From Candidatus Eisenbacteria bacterium (GTDB taxonomy: Bacteria > Eisenbacteria > RBG-16-71-46 > JACRLI01), in the NCBI GenBank assembly GCA_016235265.1, contig JACRLI010000004.1, positions 1 to 64,000 on the forward strand: a stretch of DNA of 64,000 nt, written 5' to 3'. The notes beneath the pieces were generated by a model. The model ran no database searches. It saw nothing but the letters and a program-made list of their open reading frames with translations, and was not told where the DNA came from. Below, one piece after another: positions 35,127-43,713 of this stretch. Positions within the stretch are counted from its first letter, which is position 1. Each line of letters opens with the position of its first letter. The position numbers and the translations under genes are program-made.

Positions 35127-35270
35127 CCACCATTCCCCCCCGCGGTCTCGTTCCCGGGACCCGCACCGGCTTGTGGAAGAAGCGCTTAGCCCGCCCGGCC
35201 GGGTTATCCACCGGGGCCGGCGGACGCCCCCGATCCGGAGACAGCCGGGGCAGCAGGGGCAGAAACCGAA

Positions 35271-35296
35271 GGGCCGGTGCCTTTCGGCACCGGCCC
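35271..35296 (-). terminator. Intrinsic terminator after the giant secreted-protein gene
   Basis: On the minus strand an 11-bp stem (35271-35281 with 35286-35296) closes a GAAA tetraloop and is followed by TTCGGTTTC. It lies 67 bp past the stop at 35363. Confidence 0.65.
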
Positions 35297-35362
35297 CCGG
35301 TGAAGCGTCGAAGCTGTTTCAGGGTGCCGGCCGCCCGGTTGCCCGGATCGCCGGCGGCTCCC

Positions 35363-38300
35363 TTACTTCAGCATCAGCATCTTCTTGTTGGACTCGAAGT
35401 CGCCGATCTTCAGGCGGTAGAAGTACACGCCCGAAGCCAGGGAGGCACCGTTCGCGTCCTTACCGTCAAACGCGATCGAGTACTCACCGGCGTCCTTCTT
35501 GCCGTCCACCAGGCTGCGCACAACACGGCCCGAAACGTCGAGGACGTTCAGGGACACGTTGCTGCTACGACCAACCGAGTAACGGATGTTGGTCGCACGC
35601 ACCGGGCGGAACGGGTTCGGGGAGTTCTGGAACAGGGCGTTCGGGAAGCGGCCCGATCCAGGCTGGACGGCCGTCGGGGAGACCGGGTCCGGACAGAACC
35701 GGCCACCGATGTCCGAGAACAGTCCGTCGTACACCGTACGCATCTGGTAGATGCGGCCGTACGAGTCGTGACACGACACGTTGCGGACGCGCGGGAAGTC
35801 CAGAGCGTCGATGAGGGTCTTCGAGGTTCCGGTCGGGTTCGCAGCGACGTCGTTGATCACGCCGGCGCTGAGGCTCCCGATTGCGTACACCTGCGACGAG
35901 AACGACGTCGCCAGGTCAGTCCTGGGCGGGATCACGTCGTAGTTGTACAGACACAGGTTACCGGTGACGGCAGTCTGCTGCGCCGGGTTCCACGGGGCGT
36001 TGCCCGCGAGGATCGTCGGACAGTCGTTGACGTCGCCGGAGATGGTGCGGTAGTTGAACAGCGCGTTGCCGTTGTCCACCGCGCCATCGATGATGCCGAG
36101 GACGTCGCTGGCAAACAGGCGGGACGGGCTGCCGGTCGGACGCTGAACGTTGAGGCTCAGCGCGATCTGCGTTCCGTTCAGCCACAGACCCTTACGGCCA
36201 CCGCTGGTCTCCAGCCAGGCCTTCAGGAGCTGAACGTCGGCGTTGGCGTCACCGTCGTTCTGGCCGTCGGCCAGGGACGAGGTGCCGAGCACGCCGGAGT
36301 TGTAGTAGATCTGGCCGTAGCCAGTCAGGTTCTTCACACTCGGACCGCTCGAACCCACGAACGTGTAGGTGGCGTTCGCGAGACGAGCCTCGTAGTTACC
36401 GATCCCGGTCTCACCGGAAGACGGCGCCTGCGAGGTGTAGTCATCCACGAACGGAGCGATGCCAAGCGTGTCGAACGTGTTGTGGTACGAGAAGTAGCAC
36501 TGCGACAGGCCGAACGAGTGGTCCACGAACAGGACGCACGGACGGCCGTTCTGGTGGATCACTTCGTTGTGGGCGCCGGTGATGGTGCCGGTGCCGTTGC
36601 CGCCCATCCAACCGTAACCACTCCACGCCGGCGTGCCGTAACCCTGCGTCGGGTCGGCCCAGGCGTTCGGCAGGATGCGGTACATGAAGTAGCGCGCCCC
36701 GGTCGAGTACACGAAGTTCGTGTCAGGAGCCAGGTTCGGGCCCATCAGGTTGTCGTAGTACGCGCTGCGGTAGAAGTACTCGATGATGGTTCCCGGAGTG
36801 AACACGTAGCTCGGGAAGATGTTCTCGTGTTCAGTCGAGGGCACGCCGGAGTTCTCGGCCAGCCACGCGCCCGCGTTCGGGCCCGCGGTCGGGTCAACCA
36901 GCGGCAGGTTGTGCGCAGCGACGCCACGGAGCGCAACGTCGTTCTCGTGGATCGTGGTGGCCCAGTACTGCGGGCTGGCGCCAGGACCCTGGAGAGCGTT
37001 GTTGGCCGTCGAGTCCCAGCTGTCGTACTCGGCGGTGTCCATCTGGACGCTGTTCCAGACGTACCACTTCCAGCTGCCACCGTGACCGCCAGCGGTACCG
37101 TAGGCACCGTTGTTCGCGATGTAGCTCGTGAAGAACGGGTCGGCCATGTTGGTCAGCGGGCCGGGCAGGACGCGGAACACGCAGTCCATGCGCGCGGTCC
37201 GCGCGCCGAACGACGACTGCACGAGAACCGAGTCACCCTGGTTCACGCCGCGGCCGTTGTCGGTGTACGGACGGACCTGGTTGGTCACGCAAGCGGTCAC
37301 GACCGCGGTCTTCGCGTCGATCAGAGCGCTGCTGACCGGGATGTTCTTGATGTAGAAGTCGGCGCTCGCCGGGTCGTTGGCGCGGATCGCACCGACGGCA
37401 TTGCGGCGCTTCTGCATGTTCAGGTACGGGGAAATGGAGTTGTCAACCGGGTACGCGTCCTGCCAGAACTGCCAGTCGAACAGCACGATCGCCGGGGCAT
37501 CCGGGGCGTTCCACATACCGACACGGATGTTGTCCCACAGCGGCGAGAAGTTCGCGTGGCAGGTTCCGGTGCCGCCACCGAAGGCGTAGCACAGGACCGG
37601 GGTGCCCACCAGGATCTGGAGGTAGGTGACGGTGGTCGTCGGCATCAGCTGCGACTGCTCGAAGTTGTTGACGAAGCAGTTGGGCTGGTCGGTGTAGTAG
37701 ATCACCGGGTCGCGCTGCCAGGCCGACCAGGCGTAGGTCGTGCCGGCCGGGTTGGTGCCACCACAGGGGGTGGTGCCGTTGAAGCCCGGCTGGTAGCGCA
37801 GCCACAGCCAGAAGAACGCCGCGTCCGTGATCGGCAGGTACGCGTAGATGTCCGCCTGGACCGAGCAGCCCGCACGGCCGAAGCCGGGCGTGCCGGTGAG
37901 GGTGATCGGCGGCGAGTACGTGGCCTGCTGCTGCTCGCCGTTCACGTACGGCCAGTTCTGGGAGTACTTGTCACGCGGGTTCGTGCCCGGAGAAGTTCCG
38001 TTCTGGTCGAACTGCGCCAGGACGTTGTTCAACAGGTTGCACTGGGTGGTGATCGAACCCGGGACGCCGCAAGCGTCCGCGTACTTGGCTTCCGGAGAGC
38101 CCACGTCGTAGAACAGACCGCCAACGTTCGGGTCGTTGTTGCCGACGTTGATGATCTTCGAGTAGATCGGCAGGACCTTGCCCGAAGGCTTCCAGCCCTG
38201 CAGGTTGCCCGCGGTGTTGAACGTGTAGGCGTTGCCGGCGCCGTTGCCAAGACCGTCGCCCTGGCCCGCGGCGTTGCTGAAGTAGATCTTGTCAACCACG

Positions 38301-39418
38301 GCCGCACCGAACTTCGAGCCGCCCGGCTGGTCAACAGCGCCGCTGTAACGCACGGTGCCGCGCTGGTCCGAGCCGCTGGTGTTCGTGCGAACGCGGAACA
38401 CGACACGCGCCTGCGAACCGATGCCCAGCAAGCCGCCACCGAAGCCGGTGGTGGTGTACAGGGTGCCGGTCGAGTCGGAACGGCCGGTCCAGCCGAGACA
38501 GTCCAGAGCGGTGCAACCGCTGATGGTCGCGCTCAGGTTGTTACGGGTGGCGTCGTTCTTGAGCAGGTCGTCAATGTCGGAGTCGGTCGGGATCGCCGAG
38601 CCGTAGGGAAGAGCGACCGTCGGCGTGCCAACCCACACGGACAGAGCGTCGTACAGCGAGCCGTTCTGCAGCGGGGTGGTGGTGTCGAGGGTCGTCGGGT
38701 CGATACGGTAGTCCATGTCGGTCGCGTACAGGAACGACATGGTGGTGCCGCCCGCGCTGATGGCGACGTCGTGGGTGATGTACTGGTCCCACAGGTCGCC
38801 GTAGCCCGGGAAGTTGATGGAACAAGCGGGCGTGGTGCGGTAGTCGTGAAGCACCTGCGCCGCCACGTCCTTGTCCATGCCGCACCACAGCGAGCCGGCG
38901 CCTTCCAGGTTCTGGTTGGCAGTCCAGCCCGTGCGCACCGGAACCGCCACCATGTCCTGCTGGTGCCAGTACGGAGCGGCGAAGCTGTAGTTGTTGGTCG
39001 AGTACGGGTGGTTACCGTAGTTCAGGAAGAACTCCGGACGCTGTGCCGGCGGACGAGTGCCGCCCGACAGGTACGGCGTGTGGAGGCCGGTCCAGCCCTG
39101 CCAGGACTCCACGGAACCCGCGGTGGCCTGCGTGCCATCGGGCTTCCGGTCGAAGTCCCACTTCGCCAGGGCATTGAAGCCGCCCGGCGGGTAGTAGTAA
39201 CCAACGGTTCCCGGCGTGCCGCCGGTGACGAAGCCGTACCACACCGTGTCAATGACCGCGGCGCGGTACTGTCCCGGTGCCAGCTTGTTGAACTGGCCCG
39301 AGCCCATCCGCATCAGGTGGTCGGCGGAAATCGGGCTCTCCGTGTCCTGCGCCCACACCGCGGAAACGAATCCCGCGAGCAGGAGCAGACTCATGAGAGC
39401 GACAGCGAGTTTCTTCAT
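35363..39418 (-). CDS. Giant secreted protein with C-terminal FlgD-like sorting domain
   Basis: A 1351-residue secreted protein. The signal peptide is MKKLAVALMSLLLLAGFVSA, and the ATG (complement of 39416-39418) has GGAGGT four bases away. The body is rich in Gly, Asn, Thr and aromatic residues, with Tyr-rich turns such as NYGNHPYSTNNYSF, and no enzyme motif. The C-terminus (FQNSPNPFRPVRATNIRYSV ... GVYFYRLKIGD) is the surface-sorting module. The codon mix has more C-ending AT-containing codons than its neighbours, and the promoter is near-perfect, so it is probably highly expressed. A surface layer, sheath or matrix protein is my inference. A long plus-strand open frame across it is a shadow. 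Confidence 0.78.
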   Translation of the reverse strand: MKKLAVALMSLLLLAGFVSAVWAQDTESPISADHLMRMGSGQFNKLAPGQYRAAVIDTVWYGFVTGGTPGTVGYYYPPGGFNALAKWDFDRKPDGTQATAGSVESWQGWTGLHTPYLSGGTRPPAQRPEFFLNYGNHPYSTNNYSFAAPYWHQQDMVAVPVRTGWTANQNLEGAGSLWCGMDKDVAAQVLHDYRTTPACSINFPGYGDLWDQYITHDVAISAGGTTMSFLYATDMDYRIDPTTLDTTTPLQNGSLYDALSVWVGTPTVALPYGSAIPTDSDIDDLLKNDATRNNLSATISGCTALDCLGWTGRSDSTGTLYTTTGFGGGLLGIGSQARVVFRVRTNTSGSDQRGTVRYSGAVDQPGGSKFGAAVVDKIYFSNAAGQGDGLGNGAGNAYTFNTAGNLQGWKPSGKVLPIYSKIINVGNNDPNVGGLFYDVGSPEAKYADACGVPGSITTQCNLLNNVLAQFDQNGTSPGTNPRDKYSQNWPYVNGEQQQATYSPPITLTGTPGFGRAGCSVQADIYAYLPITDAAFFWLWLRYQPGFNGTTPCGGTNPAGTTYAWSAWQRDPVIYYTDQPNCFVNNFEQSQLMPTTTVTYLQILVGTPVLCYAFGGGTGTCHANFSPLWDNIRVGMWNAPDAPAIVLFDWQFWQDAYPVDNSISPYLNMQKRRNAVGAIRANDPASADFYIKNIPVSSALIDAKTAVVTACVTNQVRPYTDNGRGVNQGDSVLVQSSFGARTARMDCVFRVLPGPLTNMADPFFTSYIANNGAYGTAGGHGGSWKWYVWNSVQMDTAEYDSWDSTANNALQGPGASPQYWATTIHENDVALRGVAAHNLPLVDPTAGPNAGAWLAENSGVPSTEHENIFPSYVFTPGTIIEYFYRSAYYDNLMGPNLAPDTNFVYSTGARYFMYRILPNAWADPTQGYGTPAWSGYGWMGGNGTGTITGAHNEVIHQNGRPCVLFVDHSFGLSQCYFSYHNTFDTLGIAPFVDDYTSQAPSSGETGIGNYEARLANATYTFVGSSGPSVKNLTGYGQIYYNSGVLGTSSLADGQNDGDANADVQLLKAWLETSGGRKGLWLNGTQIALSLNVQRPTGSPSRLFASDVLGIIDGAVDNGNALFNYRTISGDVNDCPTILAGNAPWNPAQQTAVTGNLCLYNYDVIPPRTDLATSFSSQVYAIGSLSAGVINDVAANPTGTSKTLIDALDFPRVRNVSCHDSYGRIYQMRTVYDGLFSDIGGRFCPDPVSPTAVQPGSGRFPNALFQNSPNPFRPVRATNIRYSVGRSSNVSLNVLDVSGRVVRSLVDGKKDAGEYSIAFDGKDANGASLASGVYFYRLKIGDFESNKKMLMLK

Positions 39419-39895
39419 TGCTACCTCCGTCGTCGCAATGCTGTTTGGCCTTGCGGACATGCTGCCGTGTTGCGAGCGGGGTTTTCCTGGCGTTCGACCC
39501 GGACCTGCGAGGGAACCGGGATGACGCGCAGGAGGCACGAATGAAAAACGCCCTGTCCATCCCTCCTTTCGTCCCGAAATGGAAATGCCGATCCGAAGCA
39601 AGCAACGTGTCGTGCTACTACGGTTCCTGCGACCTAGGAATATGGACAACTTCAGGTTACGGAACGCGAAACAACGCTCTTGAAACAAGGGACTCGATCG
39701 GCAGACAACGCGCTGCCAGTCGCCGGACGCAAGCAAATGCGCCGACCACCGGGCAATGCAGCACACTCAGATGTTCGAGCTCCGATGCAACGCCATGCCC
39801 AGACCCTTATCTAACTGTTTGTTTCCGTGTATGTTAGCGGATACGGGGACGCATCGGAGCCAGATCCCCGATGCGGGAATGCCCACCAAAAATAC
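39419..39895 (-). promoter_or_regulatory. Long 5' leader with mutually exclusive hairpins
   Basis: Between the promoter and the giant-protein start is ~477 nt with no convincing gene, and it has lower GC than its surroundings. In the minus-strand RNA, CGCAUCGG (complement of 39868-39875) can pair with CCGAUGCG within complement 39850-39860. The same segment, read as GCUCCGAUGC, can instead pair over ten bases with GCAUCGGAGC (complement of 39779-39788). The two pairings exclude each other, as in switch-like leaders. A purine-rich GGAGGG before an ATG near 39560 is present but its frame encodes nothing convincing. Confidence 0.5.
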
Positions 39896-39901
39896 GTTAA
39901 G

Positions 39902-39930
39902 AGTATAAACGAGCGGGCCTTGCGTGTCAA
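39902..39930 (-). promoter_or_regulatory. Consensus sigma70 promoter of the giant secreted protein
   Basis: TTGACA (complement of 39925-39930) and TATACT (complement of 39902-39907) are separated by 17 bp. This is the closest match to the housekeeping consensus in the window. The start is near 39895. The rest of the gap up to 40054 has no gene. Confidence 0.8.
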
Positions 39931-40054
39931 GGAATATATGGAAACCCGCACGCCCCCGGGGGCCGTGGGCACGGGCCACCCGGATTTGTGCAACAGCTTA
40001 CATAATTGCCACGGAGATGTCAAGGAGTGGTTTCAGGAGGGCGCTGCGAGGGTC

Positions 40055-41632
40055 TTACGGCCCCCCCTCGGGCCCCGGTCCGCGCACAAACCCGTAAGCC
40101 CATGGAAGGTGAAACCCTAAGTCTGCCGGGCGGGGGGGTTCAAGCGCCGCCGGGACCGGTCTGCCCGCACCGATGCCGACCCAGTGCCGGGACGGAATCT
40201 CCGGAACGTCCAGGTCGGAGCTGAACAACCACACCGTGCGCTCCCGCGACTGGGCCATGAGCCAGCCCGCCACCGCGGCGGAACCCGGTCCATCCAGGCC
40301 ACACAGGGGCTCATCCAGGAGCAGCAGTGCCGGGTCCAGCGCAGCGAGGCTCGCCAGGGCCACCCTGCGGCGCTCGCCGGAGCTGAGCGCCAGGGGCGGG
40401 CGGTCCAGGAACTCCGCGGGCCCGAGACCCAGGGACGACAGCAGGTCCGCGGGAGCTGCGGCCCGTCCCGCGAATCCCCGCGGGGGCGTCAGCTCCTCGC
40501 GCACCGACGGCTGGCCGAGCTGGTCCTCGGGGGATTGGAAGGCCATCGCCGAACGGCAGCGTCGCGAATGAGCCGGACCGTCCCAACCGATCGCGCCTCC
40601 CGCGGAGCCCGACGCGGGGCGCAGCAGTCCCGACAGCGCGCGCGCCAGCGTGCTCTTGCCCGAACCATTGCGCCCGTGGAATGCCGCCAGTCCGGAGTCG
40701 GGCACACCCAGGTCCAGGGCCTCCCACACCGTCGTCGCTCCCCGCGCCAGGCGCGCTCCCCGCAGCCAGGCCAGCGCGGTGGAACCGGGGCCGCCCACGG
40801 CCGCGGCCGTGCCCAGGTCCGACAGATCGAGTTCTGCCGGCGGCGCCGGCCGGAGCCCCGCCGCCAGCGCGATCGCGGGATCCCCGAGGCTGGCGGGCGA
40901 CACCTCGCGAATGCCTGCCGCGCGCGGGTCCAGCAGCCACACGCGGTCGGCGCGGCTGGCCTCCGCGGCCGAGGTGGTCGCGGTGAGCAGCCCCAGCCCG
41001 CCCGCCTTCAACTCCCCGATCCGGCGCAGCCAGTCCGCCCGGGCAAACGGGTCGAGCTCGGCGAGCGGCTCGTCCGCCACCAGGAATCCGGGACCCGGAA
41101 GGATCACCGAAGCCAGCGCCACGCGACGGCGCTCGCCCGCGGACAGCGCCGAGGCGGTGCGATGGGCCCAGCCGCCGCCGGCCCCGGCCGCACTGCCGGC
41201 CAGTTCCCCCAGCGCGGCCGTCACCCGAACGCGGATCTCCGCGGGGGGCACGCCGTGCCACTCCAGCCCCGAGGCCAGCTCGTCGGCCACCGTGGCGCCC
41301 AGCACCTGTTCGGCGGCCAGCTGGGACAGGTAGCCCAGCCCGCGGCGGAACGCACGGTCTCCGGGAAGCAGGTCCCCGCGGCTCGTCCCCCCCGCCGCGG
41401 CGGAAGCCGGGTGACCCGGACAGATCCGCACCGTTCCGGAGTCGGGGCGCAGCAGGCCGGCCGCCGTGCGCAGCAGCGTGGACTTGCCGCTGCCGTTGGG
41501 CCCGGCCAGGCACACCCACTCGCCGCGGCGGACTTCGCCGGACACATCGAGGGGCCGGGGACCGGGGGAACCGGGATGGGTGTGGGTGAGCCCGTCGAGG
41601 ACCAGGCGGGCGTCGGGGGAAAGACCCAGCAT
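40055..41632 (-). CDS. Fused tandem ABC ATPase, ECF/cobalt-nickel-type
   Basis: A 525-residue protein with two ATPase domains in one chain. Both have a P-loop (PNGSGKST near the N-terminus; RNGSGKST about 320 residues on), Q-loops (LSQLAAEQ and FQSPEDQ), signatures (LSAGERRRVALA and LSSGERRRVALA) and Walker B/D-loop segments (FLVADEPLAELDP and LLLLDEPLCGLDG). This matches EcfA1-EcfA2 fusions that drive uptake of metals or vitamins with a T component and a substrate binder. Neither partner is in the window. It is last in the rsmI-larC operon. Placement after larC makes nickel or another metal the likely substrate, by inference. Confidence 0.82.
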   Translation of the reverse strand: MLGLSPDARLVLDGLTHTHPGSPGPRPLDVSGEVRRGEWVCLAGPNGSGKSTLLRTAAGLLRPDSGTVRICPGHPASAAAGGTSRGDLLPGDRAFRRGLGYLSQLAAEQVLGATVADELASGLEWHGVPPAEIRVRVTAALGELAGSAAGAGGGWAHRTASALSAGERRRVALASVILPGPGFLVADEPLAELDPFARADWLRRIGELKAGGLGLLTATTSAAEASRADRVWLLDPRAAGIREVSPASLGDPAIALAAGLRPAPPAELDLSDLGTAAAVGGPGSTALAWLRGARLARGATTVWEALDLGVPDSGLAAFHGRNGSGKSTLARALSGLLRPASGSAGGAIGWDGPAHSRRCRSAMAFQSPEDQLGQPSVREELTPPRGFAGRAAAPADLLSSLGLGPAEFLDRPPLALSSGERRRVALASLAALDPALLLLDEPLCGLDGPGSAAVAGWLMAQSRERTVWLFSSDLDVPEIPSRHWVGIGAGRPVPAALEPPRPADLGFHLPWAYGFVRGPGPEGGP

Positions 41633-41647
41633 GGGCGGATCGCCCGG

Positions 41648-42907
41648 TCAGCGCGACGCCGGGGGGCTCGCGTCGCCGGGGGAGCCGCCGGGGCCGCCGG
41701 AAGGCGGGCGCGTGAGCGGCGGAGCGCTCGAGCCGCCTGACGCCGCCGCGAGGGCGGCCTCGTACACCTCCGCCAGCGGTCGGCCGTGACGCCGCGCCAG
41801 GGTGGCGCAGTCCTCGTACTCGGGCGCGAAGCGATCGCGCGCGTCGCCCGGGCCGGCGGGCACGCGGGCGCGCTTCACCCGCACCGGTCCGAACGCGGTT
41901 TCCACGGTGATCACCTCGCGCTCCAGCTCCAGCCGCGCCTCGGTCCGCCGGCGGACCCCCAGGGTGGTGGAGTGACGCAACAGCTCCACCGACAGGGCCG
42001 ACTCCAGCGCCGGTGGCACGATCGCCGTCACCTCCACCCCGGGTCGGCTCTTCTTCATGGTCACCGCGGTGAAGTACACGTCCAGCGCCCCGCCGTCGAA
42101 GAGCCGCTCGGCCAGGAACGGCAGGTGCTCGGGACTCATGTCGTCCACCGTGGCGGAGAGCACCGCCACCTCGCCCGGGCGGGCCGCGGAAGGCGCATCG
42201 GCCAGCAGCAGGCGCAGCAGGTTGGGCCGGTCCGCGAACTGCCTCGTGCCCGCCCCGTGGCCCGCGGCGCGGAGGACCGCACCCGCGGGCAGCGGCTCGC
42301 ACCGGCCCAGCGTGGAGAGGATCGCGGCCCCGGTGGGCGTGACCGTCTCGCCCTCGGTGACCACCATCTCGACGGGCAGGTCCATCAACAGCGCCACCGT
42401 AGCTGGCGCCGGCAGCGGGATCCGCCCGTGCGCCGCCTCGACGAACCCGCGCCCCAGCGGCAACCGGCCGAACCGCACCTCCTCCACCCCCAGCAGGTCC
42501 AGTCCGATCACCGCGCCCACCACGTCCACGATGGCGTCCACCGCGCCCACCTCGTGGAAATGCACCTTCTCCACCGTGGTCCCATGCACCCGGGCCTCCG
42601 CCGACGCCAGCCGCCGGAACACCCCCAGCGCCCGCTCCCGCACGCTCCCCGCCAGCCCCGAGCCGGCCAGGATCTCCTCGATGTGCCGCAGGTGCCGGTG
42701 CGGCTGCGCCGCCGCCTCCAGCTTCACATGCACCGTGGAGCACCGGATCCCGGCCCGCTCCGCGTGTCCCAGTTCCAGCTCCCACCCCGGCACGGAGAGC
42801 TTCCCAAGCTCCGTCACCAGCCGCTCCCGCGGCACCCCCGCGTCCAGCAAGGCCGCCAGGATCATGTCCCCCGACGCGCCGCCGATGGGATCGAAGTAGG
42901 CGATCAT
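41648..42907 (-). CDS. larC: Nickel-pincer cofactor cyclometallase LarC
   Basis: LarC inserts nickel into the pyridinium bisthiocarboxylate mononucleotide to finish the nickel-pincer cofactor, using CTP. The 419-residue protein starts MIAYFDPIGGASGDMILAAL and has HEVGAVDAIVDVVGA and the His/Cys-rich metal-handling parts of the family. The C-terminal domain follows in the same frame, so no programmed frameshift is needed, unlike the Lactobacillus gene. A Pro/Ser/Gly tail follows residue ~385. The start overlaps the larB stop (ATGA). larA and larE are not in the window. Confidence 0.9.
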   Translation of the reverse strand: MIAYFDPIGGASGDMILAALLDAGVPRERLVTELGKLSVPGWELELGHAERAGIRCSTVHVKLEAAAQPHRHLRHIEEILAGSGLAGSVRERALGVFRRLASAEARVHGTTVEKVHFHEVGAVDAIVDVVGAVIGLDLLGVEEVRFGRLPLGRGFVEAAHGRIPLPAPATVALLMDLPVEMVVTEGETVTPTGAAILSTLGRCEPLPAGAVLRAAGHGAGTRQFADRPNLLRLLLADAPSAARPGEVAVLSATVDDMSPEHLPFLAERLFDGGALDVYFTAVTMKKSRPGVEVTAIVPPALESALSVELLRHSTTLGVRRRTEARLELEREVITVETAFGPVRVKRARVPAGPGDARDRFAPEYEDCATLARRHGRPLAEVYEAALAAASGGSSAPPLTRPPSGGPGGSPGDASPPASR

Positions 42908-43713
42908 CTCCGCCGCCCCCGTGTCCGGGGCAACCGACGGGCAGCCTCGGCAGGAGCCTTGCCGGCGGGGAGGTGATTAATGAGGTTCGCCGTGAACCCC
43001 GCCCCGAATCCGTTATCGATGTTCACCACGCTCACCCCCGACGCGCAGGAATTCAGCATCCCGAGCAGCGCCGCGACGCCTTGGAAACTGGCCCCGTAGC
43101 CAGTGCTGGTCGGCACCGCGATCACCGGCCGGTCGGTAAGACCACCCACCACGCTGGCCAGCGCCCCCTCCATGCCCGCCACCACCACGATCGCCTGGGC
43201 CCGCGACAGCCGCGGCGCGTGCGCCAGGAGGCGGTGCACACCCGCCACGCCCACGTCGTAGATGCGCTCCACGCGGTTGCCGGTGAACTCCAGGGTGAAG
43301 GCGGCCTCCTCGGCCACCGGCACGTCGGAGGTGCCCGCCGAGATCACCAGCACCGTGCCGTTGCCGGGCGGCGCGGCCTGCCGCGCGAATCCGAAGATGC
43401 GCCCGGGCTGGTTCCACTTCCCGCGCGGGTGGCGCCGCTTCAGCGCCCGCGCCAGCGCCGGTTCCAGCCGCGTGACCAGCAGGTTCGCTCCGGCCGTCAC
43501 GATGTGTTTCGCGATCCGCTGCACCTGTTCCGGGGTCTTGCCCGCCGCCAGCACCACCTCGGCGTGGCCGCAGCGCAGCTCCCGGTGGTGGTCGAGCGTG
43601 GCCTCGCCCAGGGACTCGAAAGGCAGGTGACGCAGCTGCTCCAGCGCCTCGCCCACGGTGGCCTCGCCGCGGCGCACGGCCTCCAGCAGCTCCCGGATCC
43701 GGCGCGGGCTCAC
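42904..43713 (-). CDS. larB: Pyridinium-3,5-biscarboxylic acid mononucleotide synthase LarB
   Basis: LarB carboxylates and hydrolyses nicotinic acid adenine dinucleotide to give the first nickel-pincer precursor. It is related to the PurE carboxylases. The 269-residue protein has the N-terminal linker (LRHLPFESLGEATLDHHRE), then the PurE-like domain with VLVISAGTSDVPVAEEAAFT and VAGMEGALASVVGGL. The start is a GTG overlapping the previous stop (GTGA). With larC it forms the first and last cofactor steps; the sulfur insertion enzyme LarE is missing here. Confidence 0.9.
   Translation of the reverse strand: MSPRRIRELLEAVRRGEATVGEALEQLRHLPFESLGEATLDHHRELRCGHAEVVLAAGKTPEQVQRIAKHIVTAGANLLVTRLEPALARALKRRHPRGKWNQPGRIFGFARQAAPPGNGTVLVISAGTSDVPVAEEAAFTLEFTGNRVERIYDVGVAGVHRLLAHAPRLSRAQAIVVVAGMEGALASVVGGLTDRPVIAVPTSTGYGASFQGVAALLGMLNSCASGVSVVNIDNGFGAGFTANLINHLPAGKAPAEAARRLPRTRGRRR

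Noticed and set aside
35120..39544. Very long open frame on the plus strand (about 1470 codons) antisense to the giant secreted protein.
   Set aside because: It is Arg/Val/Gly-rich and has no ribosome site, signal or motif. Its minus-strand partner has a signal peptide, ribosome site, promoter and known C-terminal domain.
39560..39605. Small gene starting at the ATG after AAGGAGGG in the giant-protein leader.
   Set aside because: The frame overlaps the real signal-peptide start in another frame, and its spacing to the purine run is zero; its residues show no pattern.
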